A stretch of 64,000 nucleotides of DNA, from the NCBI RefSeq assembly GCF_001042905.1, contig NZ_JYLB01000014.1, forward strand, positions 1 through 64,000, written 5' to 3'. Shown one piece after another: positions 17,250-26,350 of this stretch. Both the position numbers and the translations under genes were made by a program. The DNA is from Pseudomonas lini. GTDB taxonomy: Bacteria > Pseudomonadota > Gammaproteobacteria > Pseudomonadales > Pseudomonadaceae. The notes below the pieces were generated by a model, which did no database searches, was not told where the DNA came from, and was given only the letters and a program-made list of their open reading frames with translations. Numbering within the stretch: position 1 is the stretch's first letter; each line of letters opens with the position of its first letter.

Positions 17250-19112
17250 TCAATCCCCCAACGCTTCCCCCTCGCGCCGCGGATCGGCCCCGCCGGCCAA
17301 CGCCGCTTTACCCTGTGCATCCTTGACCCGAACAATTGCCTGAGTCCCGCTGGTCATGTCGATTTCGTTCACGTTGTGCCCTTTGTCCTTCAGTGCCTGA
17401 ATCAGCTCTGTACTGAACTGCCCCTGTTCCAGTTCGGTCGGGCCGTTGCGGCTGCCGAAGTTGGGCAGGTTGATGGCCGCTTGCGGGTCGAGGTTCCAGT
17501 CGAGCAGGCCGATGGTGGATTTGGCCACGTATTCGATGATCTGCGAGCCGCCGGGGGAGCCGACGGTGGCCAGGAACTCGCCGTTCTGACGGTCGAAGAT
17601 CAGCGTTGGCGCCATGGACGAACGCGGGCGTTTACCCGGTTCAACGCGGTTGGCGACTTTTTGCCCATTCTCTTCGGGGATGAACGAGAAGTCGGTCATC
17701 TGGTTGTTGAGCAGAAAACCCTGGACCATCAGGTGCGAGCCAAACGCTGCTTCCACGGTGGTGGTCATGGACACGGCGCCGCCTTCGTCATCGACCGCCA
17801 CCACTTGCGAGGTAGAGATGCGCAGTGGCGAGCGGTCTGGCGCATAGGCAACCTGAATCCCCGGCGGGGTGCCGGGTTTGGCCATGCCCATACTGTGGTC
17901 GCCAATCAACGCGGCGCGGCTGGCCAGATAAGTCGGGTCGATCAGACCTTTTACCGGCACGGGTACGAAATCGGTGTCGGCGACATACTGTGCTCGGTCG
18001 GCGTAAGCCAGTCGCTCGGCTTCGGCGATCAGGTGCACAGCTTTCGGGGTTGGTTCAATGCCCGCCGGTTTGCTGGTTTTGACCGGTTTGAGTGGTGCCA
18101 GGGCAAAACGCGGGTCGCGGGATTCCAGCGCCTGCAAGGTGCCGAGAATTTGCGCCACGGCGATCCCGCCCGACGACGGTGGCGGCATGCCGCAGACCTG
18201 CCAGCGTTTGTAGTCGGTGCACAGCGGCCCGCGCTCCTTGGCCTTGTAGCCTTGGAGATCGTTCAGCGACAGGCTGCCGGGGTTGGCGTGGCCCTGAACC
18301 TTGGCGACGATCTCTTTCGCGATCGGGCCTTTGTACAGCGCGTCGGGACCTTCCTTGGCGATGCGCTTGAACACTGCGGCGAGTGCCGGGTTTTTCAGCT
18401 GTGTGCCGATGGCTTTCGGGCTGCCATCGGCGTTCAGGAAGTAGGCGGCCATGTCGGGTGAGCGCGGTATGAACGTGTCTGCCGTGATCAATTGATGCAG
18501 TCGTGGCGAGATGGCGAAGCCTTGTTCCGCCAGTTTGATGGCGGGCTCGAACAACTTCGCCCACGGCAGGCGACCATGCTTTTGATGGGCCAGCTCCAGT
18601 GCCCGCAACACACCCGGCGTCCCCACTGAGCGTCCGCCGATCTGTGCCTGGGTGAACGGCATCGGTTTGCCGTCGGCTTGCAGGAACAGTTTCTCGGTAG
18701 CACCGGCCGGAGCGGTTTCGCGACCATCATAGGTGCGCACAGCCTTGCCATCCCACAGGACAATCAACGCTCCACCGCCGATACCCGACGATTGTGGCTC
18801 GACCAGTGTCAACACCGCTTGCATGGCAATGGCCGCATCAATCGCCGAGCCGCCCTCGCGCAGCATCTCCCGTCCGGCTTCGGCTGCCAGCGGGTTGGCG
18901 GCTGCAGCCATGTGTTTGGAGGCGTGTCGGGTCTGCAGGTCGGTGCGATAACCAGAGGCGATTTCTGGCGCGACCGGCTGGGTTGAGACGGGTGGCGAAG
19001 AGGGCGGGGTATTACACGCGACGAGGGTTAAAGCGGTGGCGATCAGCGAAAAGGCTGACAGGCGATAGCGACTCAAGTGGAAGGCTGAGAACACGCGGAG
19101 CACTCCGTCCAT
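17250..19112 (-). CDS. ggt: Gamma-glutamyltransferase, lipoprotein-type N-terminus
   Basis: A 620-residue N-terminal nucleophile hydrolase that cleaves gamma-glutamyl bonds, for example in glutathione. The proenzyme should cleave before Thr434 in 'RISTSQVVAVDDEGGAVS', which aligns with E. coli T391 ('TTHYSVVDKDG'). 'GSPGGSQI' near residue 517 forms part of the substrate site. A signal segment ends in LVAC (Cys33), so it is likely a periplasmic or outer-membrane lipoprotein. GTG 19094, preceded by GGAG at 8 bases, is an alternative start. Confidence 0.92.
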   Translation of the reverse strand: MDGVLRVFSAFHLSRYRLSAFSLIATALTLVACNTPPSSPPVSTQPVAPEIASGYRTDLQTRHASKHMAAAANPLAAEAGREMLREGGSAIDAAIAMQAVLTLVEPQSSGIGGGALIVLWDGKAVRTYDGRETAPAGATEKLFLQADGKPMPFTQAQIGGRSVGTPGVLRALELAHQKHGRLPWAKLFEPAIKLAEQGFAISPRLHQLITADTFIPRSPDMAAYFLNADGSPKAIGTQLKNPALAAVFKRIAKEGPDALYKGPIAKEIVAKVQGHANPGSLSLNDLQGYKAKERGPLCTDYKRWQVCGMPPPSSGGIAVAQILGTLQALESRDPRFALAPLKPVKTSKPAGIEPTPKAVHLIAEAERLAYADRAQYVADTDFVPVPVKGLIDPTYLASRAALIGDHSMGMAKPGTPPGIQVAYAPDRSPLRISTSQVVAVDDEGGAVSMTTTVEAAFGSHLMVQGFLLNNQMTDFSFIPEENGQKVANRVEPGKRPRSSMAPTLIFDRQNGEFLATVGSPGGSQIIEYVAKSTIGLLDWNLDPQAAINLPNFGSRNGPTELEQGQFSTELIQALKDKGHNVNEIDMTSGTQAIVRVKDAQGKAALAGGADPRREGEALGD

Positions 19113-19187
19113 GGGATAAAAGGTCCGGGGACTTTATCGAGCGAGGGCATGGTGTGCAAATCAGGGTTCTCTCGCCACATTTCTCAT

Positions 19188-19226
19188 GGCATAAAAAAAC
19201 GGCCTACCTTTAGGTAAGCCGTTTCA
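19188..19226 (-). terminator. Terminator of the WaaZ-like gene
   Basis: On the minus strand, stem AACGGCTTACC / GGTAGGCCGTT is followed by TTTTTTATG. It lies between the WaaZ-like gene and ggt, so they are separate transcription units. Confidence 0.85.
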
Positions 19227-19286
19227 AGCATTGGGTGGTACACCGTCATTTGAGCTCGACCGTTAATCTAAAGACTTGCAAGAGCT

Positions 19287-20069
19287 TTATTTTTTTGAAC
19301 AATCCAAGTCATACACGTGGGCATTGAGATCATCCAAATGTATCTGGGGGATAATGTCGGCTGGAATTCTTGAGGAATTGGAAAGGTTGTAGACGTGGAA
19401 TTGATCACTGATTACTTTTCTCGCCACTATTTTGAATGACGGTAAAATCCTGGTGTGAAAATGTTGATCCAGTCCGCAAGGCGAAACTACGGTGTTTTTC
19501 TCCTCATAAAATCGACTGACAGCCTGATTCAGGTCAACCCCCACCATCACCACCTTATTGAAACCAGCGTGATAAGCGATTTGCAGAGCCACATAGGCGA
19601 CAGTGCGTGCGTCGAAAAAACCGCGTTTCAGATTTTTGCTGAAGCCGATACGCCGATTGCGACGCTTAAGAAAATTACGATTTCTTATCAGGTCTTTATC
19701 TACACCAATAAGTTCGCCCCAAGAAAGCTTCGGCGCCTTGCTCAGCAAAAACACTTCCCCTTTTGGCGCAACTGATAGTTGCTGAACCTGGTCCTCCCAT
19801 AAGGCAACTCGCTCACTAAGAAGCAAGGCTTGGGAGAACAGTTCCGGCTGCTGCTCGGAAAAGTTTTTATCGGTACAGGCATAGAAAAAAGGCTTAACGC
19901 CAGTTCCGATAAACTTTGAGATTGCCCCATTCATTGTGATCATGGGGACATCTGCGAATTGTTCAGGATGAAAGTCTTTGGCAGACGCTCCCGAGGCTAC
20001 AATAAAAACAGCGCCTTTATGAATATTGCGACACTCGTCAAAGTCACGAATATTAATCCTAGCGCTCAT
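19287..20069 (-). CDS. WaaZ/RfaZ-like LPS core biosynthesis protein
   Basis: 260 residues. It reads like enterobacterial WaaZ (RfaZ), thought to add a third Kdo to the LPS inner core. Shared blocks, from memory of WaaZ, are an N-terminal 'VFIVASGASAK', 'ITMNGAIS', 'FYACTDKNF', then 'RTVAYVALQIAYHAGF', 'GVDLNQAVSRFYEE' and 'VYNLSNSSRIPADIIP'. The first half resembles the GT42/DUF115 fold. It is visibly richer in A+T than its neighbours, stands alone away from other LPS genes and has its own terminator, all of which suggest horizontal gain. No signal peptide; likely cytoplasmic. Confidence 0.7.
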   Translation of the reverse strand: MSARINIRDFDECRNIHKGAVFIVASGASAKDFHPEQFADVPMITMNGAISKFIGTGVKPFFYACTDKNFSEQQPELFSQALLLSERVALWEDQVQQLSVAPKGEVFLLSKAPKLSWGELIGVDKDLIRNRNFLKRRNRRIGFSKNLKRGFFDARTVAYVALQIAYHAGFNKVVMVGVDLNQAVSRFYEEKNTVVSPCGLDQHFHTRILPSFKIVARKVISDQFHVYNLSNSSRIPADIIPQIHLDDLNAHVYDLDCSKK

Positions 20070-20458
20070 TCTTGATTAGTCCTGTTGGATCATTTGATGC
20101 GATATCGGCACCAAACAATATTTCTGAAACGTGATTTGTGAAGCGTTAAATTGTATCAAGTTATGTCTTGGATATTTTGCGAATGAGGTTTCATGCTACG
20201 GGTGCAAGGTCCAGTGTGCCATTACGGCTTTTCATATGGCAAAAAATCATCCTGATACCGTCGAAACTCCGCGGTGGGAGGATGGTGGTGGATGTCCTGA
20301 ATTTCGCCTGAAGAAAAAACGACATATCTGCGACGAATATTCATGCGTTCGGGCCATGGGGGAGAAGCAAAACGAATGCCCCAGACACAAGAAAGCCCGC
20401 ACTAGGCGGGCTTCTTGTGTGGTTTATAGACTTCAGTAGATGTCTGTAAACCGGTACT
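20070..20458. other. Gap between the WaaZ-like gene and tRNA-Met
   Basis: About 390 AT-rich bases with the likely promoter of the minus-strand WaaZ-like gene and the tRNA terminator hairpin. A 102-codon plus-strand frame (20131-20439) is not supported as a gene. Confidence 0.5.
20385..20420 (-). terminator. Terminator of tRNA-Met
   Basis: Strong hairpin ACACAAGAAAGCCCGC / GGCGGGCTTCTTGTGT, located 40 bases after the tRNA on the minus strand, with a T-rich CTTTCTTGTG tract after the GC core. Confidence 0.75.
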
Positions 20459-20535
20459 TGGTGGCTACACAGGGACTTGAACCCCGGACCCCAGCATTAT
20501 GAATGCTATGCTCTAACCAACTGAGCTATGTAGCC
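20459..20535 (-). tRNA. tRNA-Met (CAT), elongator
   Basis: 77 nt on the minus strand. The acceptor stem is GGCTACA/TGTAGCC, the D-loop is AGCTCAGTTGGTTAGAGC, the anticodon loop ATTCATAAT gives CAT, and the T-loop is GGTTCAAGTCC. CCA is encoded (20459-20461). The acceptor stem and body match elongator tRNA-Met, not initiator or the CAT-type tRNA-Ile. Confidence 0.95.
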
Positions 20536-20651
20536 AAGTGGCGCGCATTATTCACCTGGAACGAAGATGCGTCAAGCGTAAATTTAAAATATTTCTCCAC
20601 ACTTTCAACCGCTTATCCCGCTGGCCCGAAAAATCGGGTCAGGAGAGGGCG

Positions 20652-22709
20652 TCAACCGAGCTGAAATCTCCCGGTATTCTCACTCAAGGCCTTGCTGCCT
20701 TGGCTCAAGGTGTCTGCGGCCAGGTTCACCGCCCGTGCGCCTTCAAGTAAGCGTACCGCGGCCTGATCGACTTGCTGGATGTTGCCGCTGACTTCATCAG
20801 CGGTGCTCGCTTGCTCTTCGACAGCGGTGGCGATCTGCGCCAGGGTGTCGGTGACACTCTGTACCGCGCTGGCGATTTCCCCCAGGCGCTCGCCAAGACC
20901 GGTGACGGCTTGCGCATCCGATTGGGCTTGGCCGCAGGCGGCTTCCATCAGGCTTACCGCTTCATTCACGGTGCTGCGCAAGCTGTCGACGGTGCCGGCG
21001 ATTTGCGCGGTGGAGGACTGCGTGCGTTGCGACAGACTGCGCACTTCATCGGCCACCACGGCAAAGCCACGACCTTGCTCGCCGGCCCGTGCGGCCTCGA
21101 TGGCGGCGTTGAGGGCCAGCAGGTTGGTCTGCTCGGCGACGCCGCGAATGGTATCGACCACCAATTGAATCTGCTGCCCCTGCTCGCTGACCCGTCCCAG
21201 TGCCGCCGCAGTGTCGTTCAAACGCTGATTGAGCTGCTGAATACTCGCTGTCGTGCGTTGGCTGTCACGGCTGCTGTCGGCGGCGATGCGCTGGGTGTGC
21301 TGCGCGCTGCCTGAGGCCTGTTCGCAACTCTGGGCGACCCCTTGAGAGGTCGCGGCTAATTGCGTGGCCGCAGCGGCGATCTGGCTGATTTGCAACTGCT
21401 GAGCTTCGACTTCCCCAAGGGCGCCACTCGAGTGATGGTTGAGGGTGCGCACCGCGTTGCTCAGCTGCAAGGTCTCATGATCGACCCCCAGCAGGCTGTT
21501 ACGCAGTTGCACCACTGCGACATTCAAGGCGGTGCTGATAGCAGCCAGTTCGTCGCGGCCCTGCACCGGTACTTGCAGGCTCAGGTTGCCGTCACGCAAC
21601 GCTTCGGCCAGTAGCGTGATGCCGCTGGCGCTGCGACGGATCGAGGCCTGCAAGCAGATGAACAGGTACAACGCAGCCAGTAGCAGGCAGCCAAAAACTG
21701 TCGCCACCAGGATGAATTGGCGGATGGCCGAGCCGTGGTAATAATCCAGCCGCTGATCCAGCGAAACCAACGATTGCTGGCGCAGCGAGGCGAGGTCGCC
21801 GAGGAGGGCGTCGAGACTGCGTTCAAAGTCTTGCGGCTTGAGGTTGATGCTGCCGCCGAAGACACCCTCGTCCAGCACTTTCAAACCGGCGTCCAGGTGC
21901 TTGAGACTGTCGTGGTATTGCCCGGCCCAGGTTTTCAGGGCGCTGGGCAGGCGTGCTTCCAGCAGGCCTGCCGTTTTAACAAGCTGCTCCCGGGCATCGC
22001 CGATGCGACTGCGCAAGTCCCGCAGTTGCAGGCGGCTTTGCAGGGTGAACTGCCCGGATACTACTGAGGCCTGACCGACGGCGGCGAGACGCCCGACCCG
22101 TTCGATCAGATCTGGCGCGTGTTGAGTGGAGATTTGCGTCAGCAGCCAGGTTTCCAGCCACGGGGCGAGGGTCAGGCGACTGTCCATGGCGATTTGTTCG
22201 CGCAAGGCTTGCAGAGCACTCAAGGCATTGGTGAAGCGATCGTAACCGTCCGGCCACCAACCGACGCTGCTCAGGCTTTTCGAGTCCAGGCCGGTGAGGG
22301 CGCTTTGCAGGGCTTGATAGCGGGTGAGGGTTTGACCCTCGGCGCCTTCGGTTTTCAGGGAATTGCCCAGGTCCGTGGTGGCTTGGGCGACAGCCGGCTG
22401 AACTGCGTCGAACGCTGCCATCGCCGCGATGGTTGCGGGTGTCGGCTGGCGATTGGTTTCGGTGGCGCGCCAACGAGCGGCGCGGTCACGTTGGGCGGTG
22501 AGCAGATTGTCGAGCGCATCCAGGGCGAGCAATTGACGAACCCCGGCGCGTTCGCCGGAGATCAGGTTCAACTTGTCACGATAATCCTGACCGATCATCC
22601 ACAGACTGCCCGCCAGTGGCAGGATAAACAGCAGAAACAGCAGCTGAAATTTGCGCGCGAAGCCGAAGCGCCCCAGTAGCCCGATCCCCGGTGATAAAAA
22701 AGCCTGCAT
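20652..22709 (-). CDS. Membrane methyl-accepting chemotaxis protein, helical periplasmic domain
   Basis: A 685-residue chemoreceptor. TM1 about 21-41, a long all-helical periplasmic domain (about 42-330), TM2 331-353, HAMP ~354-406, then a full MCP domain with the conserved 'RGVAEQTNLLALNAAIEAAR' tip. The periplasmic part (about 290 residues) is larger than a 4-helix bundle and may be of helical bimodular type; the ligand is unknown. ATG 22709 is chosen because AGGAG lies 9 bases upstream; the open frame extends 93 codons further without support. Confidence 0.9.
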   Translation of the reverse strand: MQAFLSPGIGLLGRFGFARKFQLLFLLFILPLAGSLWMIGQDYRDKLNLISGERAGVRQLLALDALDNLLTAQRDRAARWRATETNRQPTPATIAAMAAFDAVQPAVAQATTDLGNSLKTEGAEGQTLTRYQALQSALTGLDSKSLSSVGWWPDGYDRFTNALSALQALREQIAMDSRLTLAPWLETWLLTQISTQHAPDLIERVGRLAAVGQASVVSGQFTLQSRLQLRDLRSRIGDAREQLVKTAGLLEARLPSALKTWAGQYHDSLKHLDAGLKVLDEGVFGGSINLKPQDFERSLDALLGDLASLRQQSLVSLDQRLDYYHGSAIRQFILVATVFGCLLLAALYLFICLQASIRRSASGITLLAEALRDGNLSLQVPVQGRDELAAISTALNVAVVQLRNSLLGVDHETLQLSNAVRTLNHHSSGALGEVEAQQLQISQIAAAATQLAATSQGVAQSCEQASGSAQHTQRIAADSSRDSQRTTASIQQLNQRLNDTAAALGRVSEQGQQIQLVVDTIRGVAEQTNLLALNAAIEAARAGEQGRGFAVVADEVRSLSQRTQSSTAQIAGTVDSLRSTVNEAVSLMEAACGQAQSDAQAVTGLGERLGEIASAVQSVTDTLAQIATAVEEQASTADEVSGNIQQVDQAAVRLLEGARAVNLAADTLSQGSKALSENTGRFQLG

Positions 22710-23033
22710 GCCCCATGACTCCTCTGGACACCACGCACCATTGGCGTGCGTCGAAGTCATTGCGACCGCGACTCGTGCCCTTCTAAAAGGCCTCGAAAGT
22801 TCACCCTTGGTCCGCTCTGTAGGCCGACTCTGTAGCGAAACTTCCCATTCTCGGTTCCCTTTGTAAGGGGCCGCGTTGAAGCGGATAAACAAGGCAAGAT
22901 TCAGACCATGGCTTTGCGCTATCACCTTATTTTTTGAAGTCGTTAGCAGGCTAAGGGGATGGCGCACCTGCACCGAAAAATGGCACATTGACCGACCTGC
23001 CAGTGCGCACCCATCCGCAGTACGGAAACTCTC
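22710..23033. other. Divergent promoter region, chemoreceptor / fsr-type pump
   Basis: 324 bases between divergent genes. No operator, repeat or small gene was recognised. Confidence 0.5.
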
Positions 23034-24251
23034 ATGGCTATCAGCAATGCTCAGTCCGCCGCCACGTCGGCGCCCGCCACTTCACAAAGCAGTCCGCTGG
23101 TTATGCGCATCATCGGCGCGGTGGCGCTGGCGCATTTGATCAACGACCTGATTCAGGCGGTATTGCCATCGATCTATCCGATGCTCAAGGCCAGCTATGG
23201 CTTGACCTTCACCCAAATCGGTCTGATCACCCTGACCTTTCAACTGACGGCCTCGCTGTTGCAGCCATGGGTCGGTTATCACACTGATCGTCATCCCAAA
23301 CCCTGGCTGTTGCCGGCCGGTACCGTCTGTACATTGATCGGCATTCTGATGATGTCTGTGGTCGGAAGTTTTCCGATGATTCTGCTGGCGGCGGGGTTGA
23401 TCGGTGTCGGCTCATCGACCTTTCACCCGGAAGCTTCTCGTGTGGCGCGACTGGCCTCGGGGGGGCGTTTCGGCTTGGCACAGTCGACGTTTCAGGTCGG
23501 CGGTAATGCGGGTTCGGCTTTCGGGCCGTTGCTGGCGGCGGCGATCATCATTCCCTACGGTCAGGGTCATGTGGCCTGGTTCGGATTGTTCGCGCTGTTT
23601 GCGCTGTTCGTGCTGTACCGGATCAGTCGTTGGTACGCCAACCACCTGAACCTGTTCAAGCTCAAACAAGGTCAGGCAGCGACTCACGGCTTGTCGAAAC
23701 GACGGGTGATCAGCGCACTGGTGGTACTCGGGTTGCTGGTGTTCTCCAAGTATTTCTACATGGCCAGCCTCACCAGTTACTTCACGTTCTACCTGATTGA
23801 AAAATTCGACCTGTCGGTGGCCAGTTCGCAGTTGCACCTGTTCCTGTTTCTAGGTGCGGTAGCGGCGGGGACCTTCTTCGGCGGGCCGATCGGCGACAAG
23901 ATCGGGCGCAAGGCGGTGATCTGGTTCTCGATCCTGGGCGTCGCACCGTTCACCCTGATGCTGCCCCACGTCGATCTGTTCTGGACCAGTGTGTTGAGCG
24001 TAGTGATCGGTTTCATCCTCGCCTCGGCGTTCTCGGCCATCGTGGTATATGCGCAAGAGCTGGTGCCGGGGAATGTCGGGATGATTGCTGGCGTGTTCTT
24101 CGGCCTGATGTTCGGCTTCGGCGGGATTGGCGCGGCGTTGCTCGGGTATCTGGCGGATGTCCACGGCATTGAGTACGTGTACTTCCTTTGTTCGTTCCTG
24201 CCGTTGCTTGGTGTGCTGGCGATCTTCCTGCCGCGAACCAAAAAAGTCTGA
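23034..24251 (+). CDS. fsr: MFS efflux pump, fosmidomycin-resistance (Fsr) type
   Basis: A 405-residue, 12-helix MFS exporter. 'ALAHLINDLIQAVLPSIYP' at the first helix, 'TFHPEASRVAR' and 'GGNAGSAFGPLLAA' are characteristic of Fsr. In E. coli it exports fosmidomycin. The first 22 residues (Ser/Ala-rich) are a polar N-terminal tail. It is monocistronic and divergent from the chemoreceptor. Confidence 0.88.
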   Translation: MAISNAQSAATSAPATSQSSPLVMRIIGAVALAHLINDLIQAVLPSIYPMLKASYGLTFTQIGLITLTFQLTASLLQPWVGYHTDRHPKPWLLPAGTVCTLIGILMMSVVGSFPMILLAAGLIGVGSSTFHPEASRVARLASGGRFGLAQSTFQVGGNAGSAFGPLLAAAIIIPYGQGHVAWFGLFALFALFVLYRISRWYANHLNLFKLKQGQAATHGLSKRRVISALVVLGLLVFSKYFYMASLTSYFTFYLIEKFDLSVASSQLHLFLFLGAVAAGTFFGGPIGDKIGRKAVIWFSILGVAPFTLMLPHVDLFWTSVLSVVIGFILASAFSAIVVYAQELVPGNVGMIAGVFFGLMFGFGGIGAALLGYLADVHGIEYVYFLCSFLPLLGVLAIFLPRTKKV

Positions 24252-24375
24252 CCCGTACCGAACGGTATAGAGATTTGTAGTATTAAAGCGCGCCTGCAGC
24301 CGTGATTGCCGTTTGCGCAAATCACTATCCTGATGGAAACTTCGCGCCTTTCTGGACTCGATAAGGATGCGAGCA

Positions 24376-24867
24376 GTGGAGTTTGACAGGAATCAATTTA
24401 TCGCCAATCACGGCATTGTCTTCAGCGTCACCCGTTTCAGCGTCACCCCCAGTGACCGGGGTGGCCTCAGGACGCTCCATTTCGGGGAAGCGAAATCGGC
24501 CCATTTTGAGGTCAGCAGTTTGCTGGTCGAGCTGTATGACAAGATGCTCGCCAAAGATCTGCCCTGCGTGATGATGGTAGGTATCTCCAACCCGCTGACC
24601 CGCAAGCAGGGTGACCTGCTCAACGACCAGCGCATGAGTATTGCCAACATGACCGCCGGGATCTTTACGGCGGCTGGCTCTAAAGTGCCGGTTATTGGTC
24701 TCGCTGCCGGACCGGCGGCAGGCTATTTTGGCCGAGAGTTGGTGAAGAGCAAGTTACCGGCCTATCACGCTGGCGATGTCATCGTCAGTCTGGACGCTCA
24801 AGTCAGCGGCGGTATCGGACCGCAGCGCTCGGTGTCTTCCATGATCATCAAGTCCCAAGGGGCATAG
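24376..24867 (+). CDS. Unknown protein, first gene of a two-gene unit
   Basis: About 163 residues, with no family recognised. It starts 'MEFDRNQFIANHGIVFSVTR' and has a Gly/Ala-rich stretch 'VIGLAAGPAAGYFGREL' near residue 120 that could be a short hydrophobic or glycine-zipper segment. GTG 24376 is preferred over ATG 24367 because AAGGA (24363-24367) is 8 bases before the GTG and overlaps the ATG. Five bases separate its stop from the next gene, so they are likely co-transcribed. Confidence 0.65.
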   Translation: MEFDRNQFIANHGIVFSVTRFSVTPSDRGGLRTLHFGEAKSAHFEVSSLLVELYDKMLAKDLPCVMMVGISNPLTRKQGDLLNDQRMSIANMTAGIFTAAGSKVPVIGLAAGPAAGYFGRELVKSKLPAYHAGDVIVSLDAQVSGGIGPQRSVSSMIIKSQGA

Positions 24868-24871
24868 GCCC

Positions 24872-25105
24872 ATGAGTCTCTACAGTCAGTATGCGTTGGC
24901 CGGTCTGGGGATTGTGCTGCTGTACACTTGCATAAGGAGCTACGTACTCAGGAAATGGCTGGGTGTTGCTCTGGTCGGTTTGGGCTTTGGTGTGATATTT
25001 GTGCTGCCGCCCTACATTGGCAGCATCGATGTCGGGATCTTTGCAATCGCGATAGTGGGGGCGGGGGCTTCGATGTTCTTCAATCGGAGTAAGTACCGAG
25101 TGTGA
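24872..25105 (+). CDS. Small membrane protein, second gene of the unit
   Basis: 77 residues with about three short hydrophobic helices ('YALAGLGIVLLYTCI', 'WLGVALVGLGFGVIFVL', 'VGIFAIAIVGAGASMFF') and a basic C-terminus. No family recognised. Its position directly after the 163-residue gene suggests a partner role, perhaps a membrane anchor or immunity-like protein, but that is speculation. Confidence 0.6.
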   Translation: MSLYSQYALAGLGIVLLYTCIRSYVLRKWLGVALVGLGFGVIFVLPPYIGSIDVGIFAIAIVGAGASMFFNRSKYRV

Positions 25106-25182
25106 ACATAACGGTGGCAGCGCCTGAAAAAGGAGCCGCCGTAGCCTTTGTTGTGCTGGTTTTATACGCGAAAAAAGAGGCA

Positions 25183-25214
25183 CAAAAAAGCCGCGTCTAA
25201 ACGCGGCTTTTTCT
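25183..25214. terminator. Bidirectional terminator, unknown unit / ychF
   Basis: AAAAAAGCCGCGT / ACGCGGCTTTTTCTT around a CTAA loop, between convergent genes; functional in both directions. Confidence 0.9.
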
Positions 25215-25226
25215 TGAGCGGGTGTT

Positions 25227-26327
25227 TTACACGTTGAAGCGGAAGTGCATCACGTCGCCATCTTTAACGATGTAATCCTTGCCTTCCAGGCGCCACTTAC
25301 CGGCTTCTTTAGTGCCGGCTTCGCCCTTGTACTGGATGAAGTCGTCATAAGCGATGACTTCGGCGCGGATGAAGCCTTTTTCGAAGTCGGTGTGGATCAC
25401 GCCAGCAGCTTGCGGTGCGGTAGCACCGACGCGGACGGTCCAGGCGCGGACTTCTTCGACACCGGCGGTGAAGTAGGTCTGCAGGTGCAGCATTTCGTAG
25501 CCGGCACGAATCACGCGGTTCAGGCCAGGTTCTTCGAGGCCCAGGGCTTCGAGGAACATGTCTTTCTCTTCACCGTCTTCCAGTTCGGCGATTTCGGCTT
25601 CGATCTTGTTGCAGACCGGAACCACCATGGCGCCTTCTTCTTCGGCGATGGCTTTGACGATGTCCAGCAGCGGGTTGTTCTCGAAACCGTCTTCAGCGAC
25701 GTTGGCGATGTACATGACCGGCTTGGTGGTCAACAGGTGGAAGCCCTTGATCACCGCTTTGTCGTCGGCGCCCATGTTCTTCATCAGCGTGCGCGCTGGC
25801 TTGCCGAGGGTGAAGTGGGCGATCAGTTGCTCAAGCAGGGCTTTCTGGACGACGGCGTCCTTGTCACCACCCTTGGCGTTACGGGCGACTTTCTGCAGTT
25901 GCTTCTCGCAGCTGTCGAGGTCGGCGAAGATCAGTTCCAGGTCGATGATCTCGATGTCGCGTTTCGGGTCAACGCTGTTGGAGACGTGAATCACGTTCTC
26001 GTCTTCGAAGCAGCGGACCACGTGAGCGATGGCATCGGTCTCGCGGATGTTGGCGAGGAATTTGTTGCCCAGGCCTTCACCTTTCGAGGCGCCGGCAACC
26101 AGGCCAGCGATGTCGACGAATTCCATGGTGGTCGGCAGGATGCGCTTTGGATTGACGATGGCTGCCAGGGCTTCCAGACGCGGATCCGGCATCGGCACGA
26201 TACCGGTGTTCGGCTCGATGGTGCAGAAGGGGAAGTTCTCGGCCGCGATCCCGGATTTGGTCAGGGCGTTGAACAGGGTGGACTTGCCGACGTTAGGCAG
26301 GCCGACGATGCCGCAATTGAATCCCAT
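25227..26327 (-). CDS. ychF: Redox-regulated ATPase YchF (Obg family)
   Basis: A 366-residue P-loop ATPase of the Obg/OLA1 family that binds ribosomes and affects stress responses. Walker A 'GLPNVGKST' is near residue 8. The TGS domain is at the C-terminus ('GVEEVRAWTVRVGATAPQAAGVIH... DFIQYKG'). The ATG 26327 start matches the conserved 'MGFNCGIVGLPNVGKS' beginning; the frame is open further upstream but overlaps pth. It is 23 bases after pth, as in many proteobacteria. Confidence 0.95.
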   Translation of the reverse strand: MGFNCGIVGLPNVGKSTLFNALTKSGIAAENFPFCTIEPNTGIVPMPDPRLEALAAIVNPKRILPTTMEFVDIAGLVAGASKGEGLGNKFLANIRETDAIAHVVRCFEDENVIHVSNSVDPKRDIEIIDLELIFADLDSCEKQLQKVARNAKGGDKDAVVQKALLEQLIAHFTLGKPARTLMKNMGADDKAVIKGFHLLTTKPVMYIANVAEDGFENNPLLDIVKAIAEEEGAMVVPVCNKIEAEIAELEDGEEKDMFLEALGLEEPGLNRVIRAGYEMLHLQTYFTAGVEEVRAWTVRVGATAPQAAGVIHTDFEKGFIRAEVIAYDDFIQYKGEAGTKEAGKWRLEGKDYIVKDGDVMHFRFNV

Positions 26328-26350
26328 GGTGTTTTCCCCGAGGAGTAGAG

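Noticed and set aside
20131..20439. 102-codon plus-strand frame near tRNA-Met
   Set aside because: Runs into the tRNA terminator hairpin, has no ribosome site and shows an odd Cys/Lys/Arg-rich composition.
19100..20540. Possible genomic island next to tRNA-Met
   Set aside because: No integrase and no direct repeat of the tRNA 3' end was found; only one AT-rich gene is involved, so I report the gene but not an island.
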